A DNA stretch of 62,594 nucleotides from Flavobacteriaceae bacterium (GTDB lineage: Bacteria; Bacteroidota; Bacteroidia; Flavobacteriales; Flavobacteriaceae): contig CANHEA010000005.1 in NCBI GenBank assembly GCA_947459635.1, positions 1 through 62,594 of the forward strand. Direction: 5' to 3'. How positions within the stretch are numbered: the first letter of the stretch is position 1; every line of letters begins with the position of its first letter. The position numbers and the translations under genes were made by a program. The notes beneath the pieces are model-generated. The model worked only from the letters and a program-made list of their open reading frames with translations. It did no database searches and was not told the origin of the DNA. Below, piece after piece: positions 1 through 8,443 of this stretch.

Positions 1-100
1 AGAAAAAGGGTTTGGATTGGATAGCAGTTCCGTTAAGGTAGAGCAATTCCCGTTGGTTTTGCACGCTCCTGAGAAAATCCATTTAGATCGTCTAAAATAA
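1..100 (+). CDS. 3' end of an unidentified gene (partial)
   Basis: The frame that begins at base 2 is open from the window edge to a TAA at 98-100. It encodes about 32 residues ending in DRLK. The stop lies 2 bases from the 3' end of the convergent hydrolase gene, which suits a real gene end. The fragment is too short and too plain to assign to a family. It could be a chance open frame, although the tight convergent junction argues for a real gene. Confidence 0.5.
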   Translation, partial: EKGFGLDSSSVKVEQFPLVLHAPEKIHLDRLK

Positions 101-102
101 AA

Positions 103-1293
103 TCAATTTTTGATGATCTTTCCTCTTGTTGTAAATCCATCTTCCGTGATAATTTCGTACCAGTAAATTCCAGAAGCGAGAAATGTTGTATCCATAAAAT
201 CTTGGTCGCTTTCTATTTTCATTGTACTAATAACTCGTGCTGCTGCGTCGTATATTTTGATCATATACGTTTTTTCACCTGTATTGCCTAAATACAAAAA
301 AGTTGAAAAAGGATTTGGATACAGCAATATGCTATTCTCTTTCAGATTGGTTACACTTTGAAGTGGCTCGCATTGCGAACAATTTTTCTGATAGGTAATC
401 CTCGAATCTGCATTTACCAATAAATTAAAATCAAAACCAGCAACACAGTCTGATTTCAATTGTGCTTCAAGCCATAAAGTAACGTATTGCTCTAAGACTA
501 AATGTTGCTGATCTCGAGTAATTGTTGGTTGCGGAATACATGTAGATTCACCAAAACTGCAAAGAAAATTACTATTGGCCATTTGGCAATGACTCGCACC
601 ATTTATAGCAACGTAAGTCTTACAGGCACTACCTAAAGAACTATACATGGCCAATTGATTTGTACTCGGCGGCGTTACACAATCGTTTTCTCCTGCTATA
701 ACTAATGCCGGAATTTGAATGCTATTAGCAGCATCAATCGCGGATGGACTTGTTTCAGCCGCCGCCAAAGTAACAATTGATTTGATGTTTGAATTAAACT
801 GTGGCGCTAAAAAAGCAGCTCCTCCTCCCATGCTGTGCCCCATAACGGCATTCATTAAATTTACTCTATTATAAAAAATGCTACTTTGGAGCATTCCCAA
901 ATTGAAAATCTGCGCAGATACAAAGGCCAAATCCTTTCCAAATTCGATATGTGATGGGGAAATTCCCCCTTCAGTTTTTGGAAAAGCCATAATATAGCCT
1001 TTAGGAACCATTGACTCCCAAATATTCTGATACGCATCCCAAGTCATGACGAAACCATGCCCAAACGTCAAAAACGGAAATGTCTGCATTGTCGAAATGG
1101 TAACTGGAACATTATCGCCGGCTACATCCGCTGGATAATAGATTTCGGTGGCAATACTCCTATTTCCACGCGACGAATCAATAAAATTAATTGTACTATG
1201 ACCAATTGCAAAGGGCTGGCACCACGATGATGTCATTGAAAACAGCAACAACAGTACAAGAGTAAAAACGTGATTCCCTATTTTTCCATTCAT
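103..1293 (-). CDS. Secreted alpha/beta hydrolase (cutinase/PET-hydrolase-like fold) with T9SS sorting domain
   Basis: 396 residues. A signal peptide covers roughly residues 1-25. The nucleophile elbow GHSMGGG puts the catalytic serine at 154, GENDCVTPP gives a likely Asp204 and GASHCQM gives His235, so a full Ser-Asp-His triad is visible. The layout resembles the dienelactone-hydrolase/chlorophyllase/polyester-hydrolase group. From about residue 319 a type A T9SS C-terminal domain follows (YPNPF, then a short beta module ending GKIIKN). The protein is therefore probably exported by T9SS and released or surface-attached. Several extra Cys pairs (205/224, 236/245, 252, 283) suggest disulfides. 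The substrate is inferred only; an ester is likely. The gene is monocistronic and divergent from the methyltransferase gene that follows. Confidence 0.85.
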   Translation of the reverse strand: MNGKIGNHVFTLVLLLLFSMTSSWCQPFAIGHSTINFIDSSRGNRSIATEIYYPADVAGDNVPVTISTMQTFPFLTFGHGFVMTWDAYQNIWESMVPKGYIMAFPKTEGGISPSHIEFGKDLAFVSAQIFNLGMLQSSIFYNRVNLMNAVMGHSMGGGAAFLAPQFNSNIKSIVTLAAAETSPSAIDAANSIQIPALVIAGENDCVTPPSTNQLAMYSSLGSACKTYVAINGASHCQMANSNFLCSFGESTCIPQPTITRDQQHLVLEQYVTLWLEAQLKSDCVAGFDFNLLVNADSRITYQKNCSQCEPLQSVTNLKENSILLYPNPFSTFLYLGNTGEKTYMIKIYDAAARVISTMKIESDQDFMDTTFLASGIYWYEIITEDGFTTRGKIIKN

Positions 1294-1384
1294 GATAATG
1301 TATATTTATAGTAAATGTATAAAATCTTCTTTGCCAATATGAGTCAACATCAAATAATTGCATTTTTCATTCAGCATTTAGTGC

Positions 1385-1392
1385 TACCTTTG
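1385..1392 (+). promoter_or_regulatory. Bacteroidota -7 box (TACCTTTG) for the RsmB-like gene
   Basis: Exact match to TAnnTTTG. Placing transcription start 4-5 bases downstream gives a leader of about 13 bases before the ATG at 1410. No clear -33 TTTG is seen at the ideal distance. Confidence 0.6.
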
Positions 1393-1409
1393 CGCCACAA
1401 TTAATTAAA

Positions 1410-2627
1410 ATGAGATTACACAGAAACTTAGTTTATACTACAATAGATTCTCTAAACGCTATTTTTAACGAAGGAGAATATGCAGATAAAGTAGTAGCAA
1501 GAGCTTTAAAAAAAGACAAACGTTGGGGAAGTTCTGACCGAAAATTCGTAGCAGAAACCATCTATGAAATCGTACGTTGGAAAAGGCTGTACGCCGAAAT
1601 AGCAGACGTAAAAGAACCCTACGACCGGGAGAATCTTTGGAGAATGTTCTCTGTTTGGGCAGTATTGCGAGGCTACCCAATTCCTGACTGGAAACAACTC
1701 GAAGGTACGCCAGAGCGGAAAATTAAAGGGCGTTTTGATGAACTGTCAAAAATTAGAACTTTCAAAGAATCTATTCCGGATTGGATGGATGATTTGGGCG
1801 TTAAAGAGCTGGGTGAAAAGGTGTGGTCGAAAGAAATTGCAGCGCAAAATCAACCGGCTAAAGTAATTCTAAGAGTCAACACACTTAAGACTACCAAAGA
1901 TAAATTAAGAGCAATCTTAATGGATCTAAATATCGAAACGGAATACCTAAAAGATCAACCAGACGCTTTAGTGCTGAAAGAACGCGCCAATGTTTTTCTT
2001 ACTGATGCTTTTAAAGAAGGAATGTTCGAAGTGCAAGATGCCAACTCCCAATTGGTTGCCCATTTCTTAGATGTAAAACCTGGTATGCGCGTCGTGGATG
2101 CTTGTGCTGGTGCTGGTGGGAAAACTTTGCACATTGCATCGATAATGGAAAATAAAGGACAATTGATTGCAATGGACTTATACGAAAGTAAACTAAAACA
2201 GCTCAAACTTAGAGCCAAAAGAAATAGTGCTTTCAACATCGAATATCGCATCATCGACTCGACTAAAGTGATCAAAAAGCTACACGAAAAAGCCGACAGA
2301 GTGCTGATTGATGCGCCATGCAGTGGCCTTGGAGTTTTAAAAAGAAACCCTGATGCCAAATGGAAATTACAACCAGAATTTATCGATAACATCAAGAAAG
2401 TCCAAACAGAAGTCCTAGAAAATTATTCTAAAATGGTGAAACCTGGTGGCAAATTGGTCTATGCAACCTGCTCCGTCTTGCCATCGGAGAACCAAGAACA
2501 AATAAAACACTTTTTGGAGGGCGATACCGGTAAAAACTTTACATTTGTTAAGGATTCTAAAATTCTAGCATCAGAATCTGGATTTGATGGTTTTTACATG
2601 GCGTTGCTAGAGCGAAAAATAAATTAA
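1410..2627 (+). CDS. RsmB/NOL1/NOP2/Sun-family RNA (cytosine-5) methyltransferase
   Basis: 405 residues. The N-terminal part (about 1-140) looks like the helical NusB/RsmB-type domain. The C-terminal half is a Rossmann methyltransferase with the SAM loop DACAGAGGKT at 230-239, DAPCSGLG with Cys304 and YATCSV with Cys354. The two cysteines are the pair required by the m5C RNA methyltransferase family: Cys354 forms the covalent adduct and Cys304 releases it. The likely target is 16S rRNA (RsmB position C967), but Bacteroidota carry several paralogues, so the exact base is not certain. The endonuclease gene follows 12 bases downstream and may be cotranscribed. Confidence 0.88.
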   Translation: MRLHRNLVYTTIDSLNAIFNEGEYADKVVARALKKDKRWGSSDRKFVAETIYEIVRWKRLYAEIADVKEPYDRENLWRMFSVWAVLRGYPIPDWKQLEGTPERKIKGRFDELSKIRTFKESIPDWMDDLGVKELGEKVWSKEIAAQNQPAKVILRVNTLKTTKDKLRAILMDLNIETEYLKDQPDALVLKERANVFLTDAFKEGMFEVQDANSQLVAHFLDVKPGMRVVDACAGAGGKTLHIASIMENKGQLIAMDLYESKLKQLKLRAKRNSAFNIEYRIIDSTKVIKKLHEKADRVLIDAPCSGLGVLKRNPDAKWKLQPEFIDNIKKVQTEVLENYSKMVKPGGKLVYATCSVLPSENQEQIKHFLEGDTGKNFTFVKDSKILASESGFDGFYMALLERKIN

Positions 2628-2639
2628 CTAAATTTCTAT

Positions 2640-3725
2640 ATGAAAAAAAATCTAACAGTACTATTGTTTTGGGTAATTGCCAGTGGTTTTGCGCAAATTC
2701 CAGCGGGGTACTACAATACAGCTACAGGAACCGGTTTTGTACTAAAAACGCAGCTGTGGAATATTATTCGCGTTAGCACTGATCGCGGATATGCGGGTTT
2801 GTATACTACTTACCTAACTTCAGACAAAGACTTCTATTATGAAAATGATGGAACTATGTTAGATGTATATACCGAAAATCCAACGGGTCCAGAATGTGAG
2901 TTTACCTATGGAGTTGGTCAAGATGACGGAACACTTGGTAATAATGAATGCGAAAGATACAATCGGGAACACCTTATTCCGCAATCTGTTTTTAATGCCG
3001 AAACACCAATGTACTCAGATGCGCATTTCGTGCTGCCGGCGGATAAACATGTCAACGGACAAAGAGGCGATTTGCCCTTCGGAAAAGTAGGGTCTGCGAA
3101 TTGGACAGGAACGAATGGCACCAAAAGAGGTACCAACCTTAATTCTGGTTACTCGGCAGGCTATAGTGGAATTGTATTTGAGCCCATTGATGAATTCAAA
3201 GGCGATATTGCGCGTTGTCTGCTTTATTTCGCGACACGTTACGAAAATATCGTAGCTGGCTACACCTACGAAATGTTTGATGGAAGTAGCACGAATGTAT
3301 TCGCACAGCCATTCTTAAATATTTTATTGACGTGGAATGCTCTTGATCCAGTAAGTCCAAGAGAAATTGCCAGAAACAATGCCATAGGAACTACGGCAAG
3401 ACAAAAAAACAGAAATCCTTTTATTGATAACAATTCGTACGTAACAAGTATTTGGGGCGCACCACTTGGAGTTTCTTCATTTGAACTTCTTGATGCTACA
3501 CAAATTTTCCCAAATCCAACAAGTACAAATACTGTGACGATTTCGACTTCAATTCCGCTCGAAAATATTCAATTGATTAGTATCAACGGCCAAATAATCC
3601 GAGAGATCAAAAAACCAGAATTCCAAGAAAACAGTTATGTTTTGGATCAACTTACGCCTGGTTTTTATTTTGTGAAGATGGCTTCAGCTGATGCCTCGGT
3701 GGTGAAAAAAATAATTGTGAAATAA
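2640..3725 (+). CDS. Secreted endonuclease I family nuclease with T9SS sorting domain (copy 1)
   Basis: 361 residues with a signal peptide ending near GFAQ (residues 1-19). The EndA/NucM nuclease core carries the metal and general-base motif RYNREHLIPQS (Glu110, His111), followed by DAHFVLPADKHVNGQRG (His129, Asn139), matching the beta-beta-alpha-metal nuclease layout. A type A T9SS domain starts near residue 284 (FPNPTS, ending KKIIVK). Such enzymes cut DNA or RNA without sequence specificity outside the cell. A second homologous gene lies immediately downstream with its own terminators, so this is a tandem duplication. The role is probably nutrient scavenging or eDNA turnover (inference). 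Confidence 0.9.
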   Translation: MKKNLTVLLFWVIASGFAQIPAGYYNTATGTGFVLKTQLWNIIRVSTDRGYAGLYTTYLTSDKDFYYENDGTMLDVYTENPTGPECEFTYGVGQDDGTLGNNECERYNREHLIPQSVFNAETPMYSDAHFVLPADKHVNGQRGDLPFGKVGSANWTGTNGTKRGTNLNSGYSAGYSGIVFEPIDEFKGDIARCLLYFATRYENIVAGYTYEMFDGSSTNVFAQPFLNILLTWNALDPVSPREIARNNAIGTTARQKNRNPFIDNNSYVTSIWGAPLGVSSFELLDATQIFPNPTSTNTVTISTSIPLENIQLISINGQIIREIKKPEFQENSYVLDQLTPGFYFVKMASADASVVKKIIVK

Positions 3726-3744
3726 CGAAATCTAAGAATTCATC

Positions 3745-3779
3745 AAAGTGCCCTCTGAAGAAGAAGGCACTTTTTTTTT
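3745..3779 (+). terminator. Rho-independent terminator after nuclease copy 1
   Basis: An 8-bp perfect stem (AAAGTGCC at 3745-3752 with GGCACTTT at 3766-3773) and a 13-base loop, followed by a run of T to 3779. Confidence 0.85.
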
Positions 3780-3848
3780 GGATGAAACAAAAGTTAATTG
3801 TTGAGTAATTCCAAAAAAACAATCTAGATTTACACTTTAATTATAAAT

Positions 3849-4940
3849 ATGAAAAGAACTTACACCCTACTTTTATTATTCATTACAATTATTGGTTTTG
3901 GACAGGCGGGAAATCCTGCTTCGCCCTACTACGATGGTTTTGATTTTAGTCAAACAGGTTTTGCATTGCGCTATAGTCTTAGCGACAAAGTCATTTTAAC
4001 TCACACGAGACTATTAACCTACCAAGATGCAGAAGATGCCATAAAAATAATTGACCGTGATCCGCTTGACCAGAGCAATCAAACAGTATTGCTCGTATAT
4101 GGTTTTAGTGAAAATATATGTCCAGAAAATTCAATTGATTATCAAGACCACCGAAGACGAAATAGATTTGATGACGGAACAAGCTCCTGTCAATGGAATC
4201 GCGAACATACCTATCCCAAATCATTAGGAAATCCTGATTTAGGAACGGATGGTCCAGGGGCTGATGTGCATCATATCAGAGCCTCAGATGTAAGTAGAAA
4301 CGCAAACAGAGGGAATTCAAAATACGGACCGGGTGCGGGCGATTCTGGGTACAACGGTGCTTATTGGTATCCGGGTGACGAATGGAAAGGTGATGTCGCT
4401 CGAATGATGATGTATATGTACTTACGTTACGGAAACCAATGCTTACCAAAAAATGTGGCGGTTGGAAATTTGGTGAGTTCTGACATCAATATGGTAGACC
4501 TGCTATTGCAATGGAATGCAGAAGATCCGGTATCGGAATTTGAAGATATAAGAAACACGTATTTAGGCAATACCGATAATTTTTTCGCACAAGGAAATCG
4601 AAATCCTTTTATAGATAATCCATACTTAGCAACGCTAATTTGGGGTGGTGTACCCGCCGAAAACAGATGGCCAAATCTATCTACTAATGCAAGTTTTGAT
4701 TGGAGTAGTTCCATTTCTGTTTATCCAAATCCGACACAAAACCATCAAGTTAAAGTGTCTTCAAATGTTGCAATCAATACGATTCAATTGATTAACACCA
4801 GCGGACAAATCGTAAAAGAATTTAATTCATTCACGAGTTCTGATCATGAATTCACGCTAGATAATTTACCTAATGGCTTCTTCTTCGTCAAAATAAATTC
4901 AAACGAAGGCGATACAATTCGTAAGATAATCGTCAACTAA
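3849..4940 (+). CDS. Secreted endonuclease I family nuclease with T9SS sorting domain (copy 2)
   Basis: 363 residues, signal peptide about 1-19. The core motif QWNREHTYPKS (Glu119, His120) is followed by DVHHIRASDVSRNANRG (His141-His142, Asn151/Asn153), a more canonical EndA set than in copy 1. A type A T9SS domain begins near 289 (YPNPTQ, ending RKIIVN). It is clearly homologous to the upstream gene but diverged along its whole length, so the duplication is old. The copies have separate terminators and a 123-base gap, so they can be expressed independently. Substrate preference probably differs (inference from the divergent motif surroundings). Confidence 0.9.
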   Translation: MKRTYTLLLLFITIIGFGQAGNPASPYYDGFDFSQTGFALRYSLSDKVILTHTRLLTYQDAEDAIKIIDRDPLDQSNQTVLLVYGFSENICPENSIDYQDHRRRNRFDDGTSSCQWNREHTYPKSLGNPDLGTDGPGADVHHIRASDVSRNANRGNSKYGPGAGDSGYNGAYWYPGDEWKGDVARMMMYMYLRYGNQCLPKNVAVGNLVSSDINMVDLLLQWNAEDPVSEFEDIRNTYLGNTDNFFAQGNRNPFIDNPYLATLIWGGVPAENRWPNLSTNASFDWSSSISVYPNPTQNHQVKVSSNVAINTIQLINTSGQIVKEFNSFTSSDHEFTLDNLPNGFFFVKINSNEGDTIRKIIVN

Positions 4941-4963
4941 ATCTTTGAAATAAATTGCATAAA

Positions 4964-4998
4964 AAAAAGCTCCAATATCATTGGAGCTTTTTTTACAT
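4964..4998. terminator. Bidirectional terminator between nuclease copy 2 and rho
   Basis: The stem GCTCCAAT/ATTGGAGC is flanked by an A-run on the left and a T-run on the right, so it can serve both convergent genes. Confidence 0.85.
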
Positions 4999-5015
4999 TA
5001 TTAATTATCAATTGA

Positions 5016-6779
5016 CTAGTCATTCATCGAAATCAAAAACTCTTCGTTATTTCTCGTTTTCTTAAAGCGATCATTAATAAAGTCCATTGCTTCCACTGGA
5101 TTCATATCCGACAAGTACTTGCGCATAATCCACATACGTTGTAAAGTCTTTTCATCTAATAATAAGTCGTCGCGACGTGTACTTGATGAAGTCAAATCTA
5201 TCGCAGGGAAAATACGTTTGTTGGCAATTTTACGATCCAACTGTAGTTCCATGTTTCCTGTTCCTTTGAATTCTTCAAAAATAACTTCATCCATTTTAGA
5301 ACCAGTTTCCGTTAAGGCTGTGGCGATAATACTCAATGAACCGCCATTTTCTACATTTCTTGCCGCTCCAAAGAATCGTTTTGGTTTTTGTAATGCATTG
5401 GCATCTACTCCACCGCTTAATACTTTACCTGAGGCGGGTTGCACGGTATTGTAAGCTCTCGCTAAACGGGTAATCGAATCTAACAATATCACGACATCGT
5501 GACCACATTCTACCAAACGTTTGGCTTTTTCTAAAACAATATTGGCAATCTTTACGTGTTCTTGTGGCTCTCTGTCAAAGGTAGAAGCGATTACTTCTCC
5601 ACGAACAGAGCGTTGCATATCAGTCACCTCTTCAGGACGTTCATCAATAAGCAAAACCAATAAATATACTTCAGGATGATTGGCAGCAATCGCATTTGCA
5701 ATGTCTTTTAGCAACATCGTCTTACCTGTTTTTGGTTGCGCTACAATCATCCCACGTTGACCTTTACCAATTGGTGAAAACAAATCGATAATACGTGTTG
5801 AAATAGAACTGCCTTTTTCGGCAATTCTAAATTTCTCAGTTGGAAATACAGGTGTTAAGTGTTCAAAAGAAACACGATCGCGCACTACTTGCGGATCATG
5901 ACCATTAATTTTGAGAACGCGCACTAAAGGAAAAAATTTCTCTCCTTCTTTTGGTGGACGCACGACTCCTTTTACGGTATCTCCGGTTTTTAAACCAAAC
6001 AAACGAATTTGCGATGTAGATAAGTAAATATCATCCGGAGAAGCCAAATAGTTATAATCTGAAGAACGCAAAAAACCATATCCATCTGGCATCATTTCTA
6101 AAACACCTTCACTTTCAATAATCCCGTCGAACTCAAAATCAGCATCTCTGAAATTGTTGTTCTTCTTGTTTTTAAAATTCGGGTTTTGATTTCCGTTTTG
6201 GTTTCCATTCCCATTTTGATTTCCGTTTTGATTCGGATTCTGGTTTGGATTCTGATTCGGATTCTGCTTGTGCTGTTGATTTGGATTAACTTTCTTCTCC
6301 TGAACCGGGATTTGACTTGCTTCAGCAGTTTTCTCGGTCGAATCGTTTTCTTCAGAACTTGTTGGTTCTGCTACAATAGACTTCTCTATTTTATTAGCGA
6401 CTTTCTTCTCGTAATCAGCTTTCTTAAACTTGACTACTTTCGGTTCCTTTTGCGCCGCGTTGGTCTGAGCAGATTGCGGTTCTTCGTTCACTACTGGTTC
6501 CGAAACTACTGGCGCTTCTTCGTCTGAAAAAAGGGTAGCAGATTTTGTAATTGCAGGTTTTTTATCCGCAGTAATACGTGTTCTTTTAGATTTCTCTTCA
6601 GAACTATTTTCTTTCGTTGGTTTAGTATTTTCCTTTGCTTCGCTTGCCAGTTGATTTTCGATAATCATCGCAATCAACGCTTCTTTTTTGACTCCGTTAA
6701 ACTTTATGGTTTTCGCTAATTTTGCAATATCTTGAAGCTCAGTCAGCTTCATTTCTTTTAATACAGAAATATCAAACAT
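5016..6779 (-). CDS. rho: Transcription termination factor Rho with long disordered insertion
   Basis: 587 residues, against about 420 in E. coli. Residues 1-43 form the Rho_N helical domain. Residues 45-215 form a low-complexity insertion, acidic and basic at first and then a run of Asn, Gln, Pro and Gly at 165-200. The cold-shock-like RNA-binding domain lies at about 220-295 (GYGFLRS). The ATPase domain follows with Walker A AQPKTGKT at 347-354 and Walker B VVILLD at 429-434 plus [10 protein letters not shown]. All catalytic parts are intact. Long disordered Rho insertions are known in Bacteroidota, where in Bacteroides the region drives phase separation. Convergent with nuclease copy 2 and divergent from the DUF4293 gene. 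Confidence 0.97.
   Translation of the reverse strand: MFDISVLKEMKLTELQDIAKLAKTIKFNGVKKEALIAMIIENQLASEAKENTKPTKENSSEEKSKRTRITADKKPAITKSATLFSDEEAPVVSEPVVNEEPQSAQTNAAQKEPKVVKFKKADYEKKVANKIEKSIVAEPTSSEENDSTEKTAEASQIPVQEKKVNPNQQHKQNPNQNPNQNPNQNGNQNGNGNQNGNQNPNFKNKKNNNFRDADFEFDGIIESEGVLEMMPDGYGFLRSSDYNYLASPDDIYLSTSQIRLFGLKTGDTVKGVVRPPKEGEKFFPLVRVLKINGHDPQVVRDRVSFEHLTPVFPTEKFRIAEKGSSISTRIIDLFSPIGKGQRGMIVAQPKTGKTMLLKDIANAIAANHPEVYLLVLLIDERPEEVTDMQRSVRGEVIASTFDREPQEHVKIANIVLEKAKRLVECGHDVVILLDSITRLARAYNTVQPASGKVLSGGVDANALQKPKRFFGAARNVENGGSLSIIATALTETGSKMDEVIFEEFKGTGNMELQLDRKIANKRIFPAIDLTSSSTRRDDLLLDEKTLQRMWIMRKYLSDMNPVEAMDFINDRFKKTRNNEEFLISMND
6180..6287 (-). repeat. Asn/Gln/Pro/Gly codon repeat inside rho
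   Basis: This in-frame low-complexity stretch encodes residues 165-200, built from short units of Asn-Pro-Asn-Gln and Asn-Gly-Asn-Gln. Units are in multiples of three bases, so length changes would keep the reading frame. Confidence 0.85.
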
Positions 6780-6937
6780 GAATGTTATTTGAATTTAGAT
6801 TGATTTGGATTTTTCTAAAAAATTTGTAGTGTAATAATATGCGGTCAACAGGTCGTAAAATGAAGTACTTACGAATTAGTCATGCAATAATACGAATAAA
6901 AATTAATCATACAATAGTATTTGTAAAAAAGAAAATA

Positions 6938-6945
6938 TATTTTTG
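6938..6945 (+). promoter_or_regulatory. -7 box (TATTTTTG) for the DUF4293 gene
   Basis: Match to TAnnTTTG. Predicted transcription start near 6950 leaves a leader of about 15 bases before the ATG at 6965. This rules out the longer reading frame that begins upstream of the box. Confidence 0.55.
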
Positions 6946-6964
6946 TGACACAATAAAACAAAAA

Positions 6965-7378
6965 ATGATTCAAAGAATACAGACGGTTTATTTGGCTTTG
7001 GCCTTTGTCATTACAGGTGTTTTACCTTTTGTTTTCAAGTTGTGGACACTCAGTGACGGAAAAGCGGAAATGTTTATGAGCAGTCAATGCTACTCCGCAA
7101 TTTTTGGACTAAGTACATCATTGTCCTTATTGAGTATCCTATTTTATAAAAAAAGACAACATCAATTTGTTATTGGCAGATTGAATATCATATTAAATTT
7201 AATTTTATTAGGCTTATTTGTATATCGTTCACTAAACTTATCTGGAGAAGCAGTTGCTGTTTCTGAGAAGGGTATTGGGATGTTTCTACCAATTATTGCT
7301 ATCGTTTTTTTAGTGTTGGCTAACAAAGCCATCCAAAAGGATGAAGATCTCGTAAAATCAGTTGACCGATTGAGATAA
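6965..7378 (+). CDS. DUF4293 family membrane protein
   Basis: 137 residues from the ATG at 6965. The frame is open from 6839, but the residues before MIQRIQTVYL are basic and unlike the family, and a -7 box lies inside them, so the later start is chosen. Four hydrophobic segments are seen, at roughly 5-25, 45-62, 72-92 and 105-125. DUF4293 proteins are typical of Bacteroidota and begin in just this way; their function is unknown. It is divergent from rho and shares the 185-base gap with it. Confidence 0.85.
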   Translation: MIQRIQTVYLALAFVITGVLPFVFKLWTLSDGKAEMFMSSQCYSAIFGLSTSLSLLSILFYKKRQHQFVIGRLNIILNLILLGLFVYRSLNLSGEAVAVSEKGIGMFLPIIAIVFLVLANKAIQKDEDLVKSVDRLR

Positions 7379-7410
7379 ACCTATAAACTTAGTTTATTTA
7401 GTGCGAAGAA

Positions 7411-7439
7411 AAACCTGGATTTACGTCCGGGTTTTTTTT
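7411..7439 (+). terminator. Terminator after the DUF4293 gene
   Basis: The stem AAACCTGGA/TCCGGGTTT (one G-T pair) has a 6-base loop and is followed by eight T. Confidence 0.85.
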
Positions 7440-7446
7440 GTCTTGG

Positions 7447-7582
7447 AGTTACTAAGTCTCTGAGCGCCTGAGTTTCTGAGACGATAATGTACATCACTAA
7501 ATTTTAGATTTCTTCTTCAAAACTAAATCTTCTCGCTACTTTAAAACGAACTTAGCAACTCAGGGACTCAGCAACTCAGCTA
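7447..7582. repeat. Inverted octad arrays between convergent genes
   Basis: The left arm (about 7452-7481) repeats CTGAG-type words every 8 bases (CTAAGTCT, CTGAGCGC, CTGAGTTT). The right arm (7551-7582) is the inverted version, again every 8 bases (CTTAGCAA, CTCAGGGA, CTCAGCAA, CTCAGCTA). The two arms are partly complementary. The last unit contains the stop codon of the phosphoesterase gene. The 68-base spacer shows nothing else. Confidence 0.65.
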
Positions 7583-8074
7583 CTTCTTCCCCAACTCCAC
7601 AATCTCCAAATCCTTTATCTGATCTCCATCAATCACAAAACGTAACATGGTTCGCACTTGGTGAAAACCGCTTTTCCCAGCAGCACCTGGATTCATATGC
7701 AATAATTGCAACTTCTTATCATAAATAACTTTCAAAATATGAGAGTGCCCACAGATAAAAAGTTTGGGTGGATTCTTTGTAATTTCTGCTCTAATTTCTT
7801 GATTGTATTTATCTGGATAACCGCCAATATGAGTTATCCAAACATCGACTCCTTCGCAGAAAAAACGATTGTGCAACGGAAACTCCATTCTGGCTTTGTC
7901 GTCATCAATATTGCCATAAACAGCGCGCAATGGCTTGTGTTTCTTGAGTGTATCTGTGACTTCTAAATTGCCTATGTCACCAGCATGCCAAACTTCATCG
8001 GCTTGATCAACATACTTTAAGATGACGTCATCTAGGTGACTGTGCGTGTCAGAGAGCAATAGGATTCTTTTCAT
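7580..8074 (-). CDS. YfcE/MJ0936-type metallophosphoesterase
   Basis: 164 residues, the usual length for this small phosphodiesterase family. Metal-binding motifs appear in the expected order: SDTHSHLDD (10 residues in), AGDIGN, YGNIDDD, THIGGYP and CGHSHILK. Two divalent metals are expected (Mn or Ni in studied members). Members hydrolyse phosphodiesters, but the natural substrate is generally unknown. The upstream side faces a REP-like element. The gene is single and convergent with the DUF4293 gene. Confidence 0.88.
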   Translation of the reverse strand: MKRILLLSDTHSHLDDVILKYVDQADEVWHAGDIGNLEVTDTLKKHKPLRAVYGNIDDDKARMEFPLHNRFFCEGVDVWITHIGGYPDKYNQEIRAEITKNPPKLFICGHSHILKVIYDKKLQLLHMNPGAAGKSGFHQVRTMLRFVIDGDQIKDLEIVELGKK

Positions 8075-8116
8075 TACTTTAGTTACTAACTACCTGAGAT
8101 GATGAGTTTTTTTTAA

Positions 8117-8177
8117 GGAGCTATTCCCGCTATCCGCAGTATCTCTACGAGGATACTTGCTCCTATCGGGGCTAGGG
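8117..8177 (-). repeat. REP-like dispersed palindrome, short copy
   Basis: Read on the minus strand it starts CCCTAGCCCCGATAGGAGC and ends GCGGGAATAGCTCC, the same ends as the copies at 9179, 24633 and 60609. Its centre is a different small hairpin (stem AGTATC/GATACT). Bases 8178-8300 that follow hold nothing I can recognise. Confidence 0.7.
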
Positions 8178-8300
8178 TTCTTGGGTAAAAATAAACATTC
8201 TTATTACAAATCAAAAATTTGCATTTACAAGTCGATATGGCACAACGCAAATTAACATTTACTTACCATTCCCAATTTCAAAATCAATTCTATTAATAAG

Positions 8301-8308
8301 TATATTTG
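8301..8308 (+). promoter_or_regulatory. -7 box (TATATTTG) for truA
   Basis: Exact TAnnTTTG. The predicted start near 8313 is just before the heptad array, so the array would form almost the entire 131-base truA leader. Confidence 0.6.
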
Positions 8309-8321
8309 CACACGCAAACCA

Positions 8322-8442
8322 ACGATTTACGATTTACGATTTACGATTTACGATTTACGATTTACGATTTGGAATTTGAGATTGTAAGTAATTCTAATAT
8401 CAACTCGCAACCGGCAACAACAACCATCAACAGACAACTCTT
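8322..8442 (+). repeat. Heptad-phased tandem array filling the truA leader
   Basis: Seven exact copies of ACGATTT run from 8322 to 8370. The 7-base phase then continues in degenerate units (AATTTGA, GATTGTA, later CAAC-type words such as CAACTCG and CAACCGG) up to 8442, one base before the ATG. Counted from 8324 there are exactly 17 units. The repeat also keeps one frame open upstream of truA, which makes a falsely long reading frame. Confidence 0.8.
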
Positions 8443-8443
8443 A

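Noticed and set aside
6839-6964. 42-residue N-terminal extension of the DUF4293 protein
   Set aside because: It contains the -7 box and is unlike the family start MIQRIQTVYL.
8322-8442. Possible CRISPR array
   Set aside because: Units of 7 bases with no spacers of 30 or more bases and no cas genes in the window.
8306-8443. 46-residue N-terminal extension of TruA
   Set aside because: It is the translation of the ACGATTT array and a CAAC-rich stretch, lies at or before the predicted transcription start, and is absent from TruA proteins.
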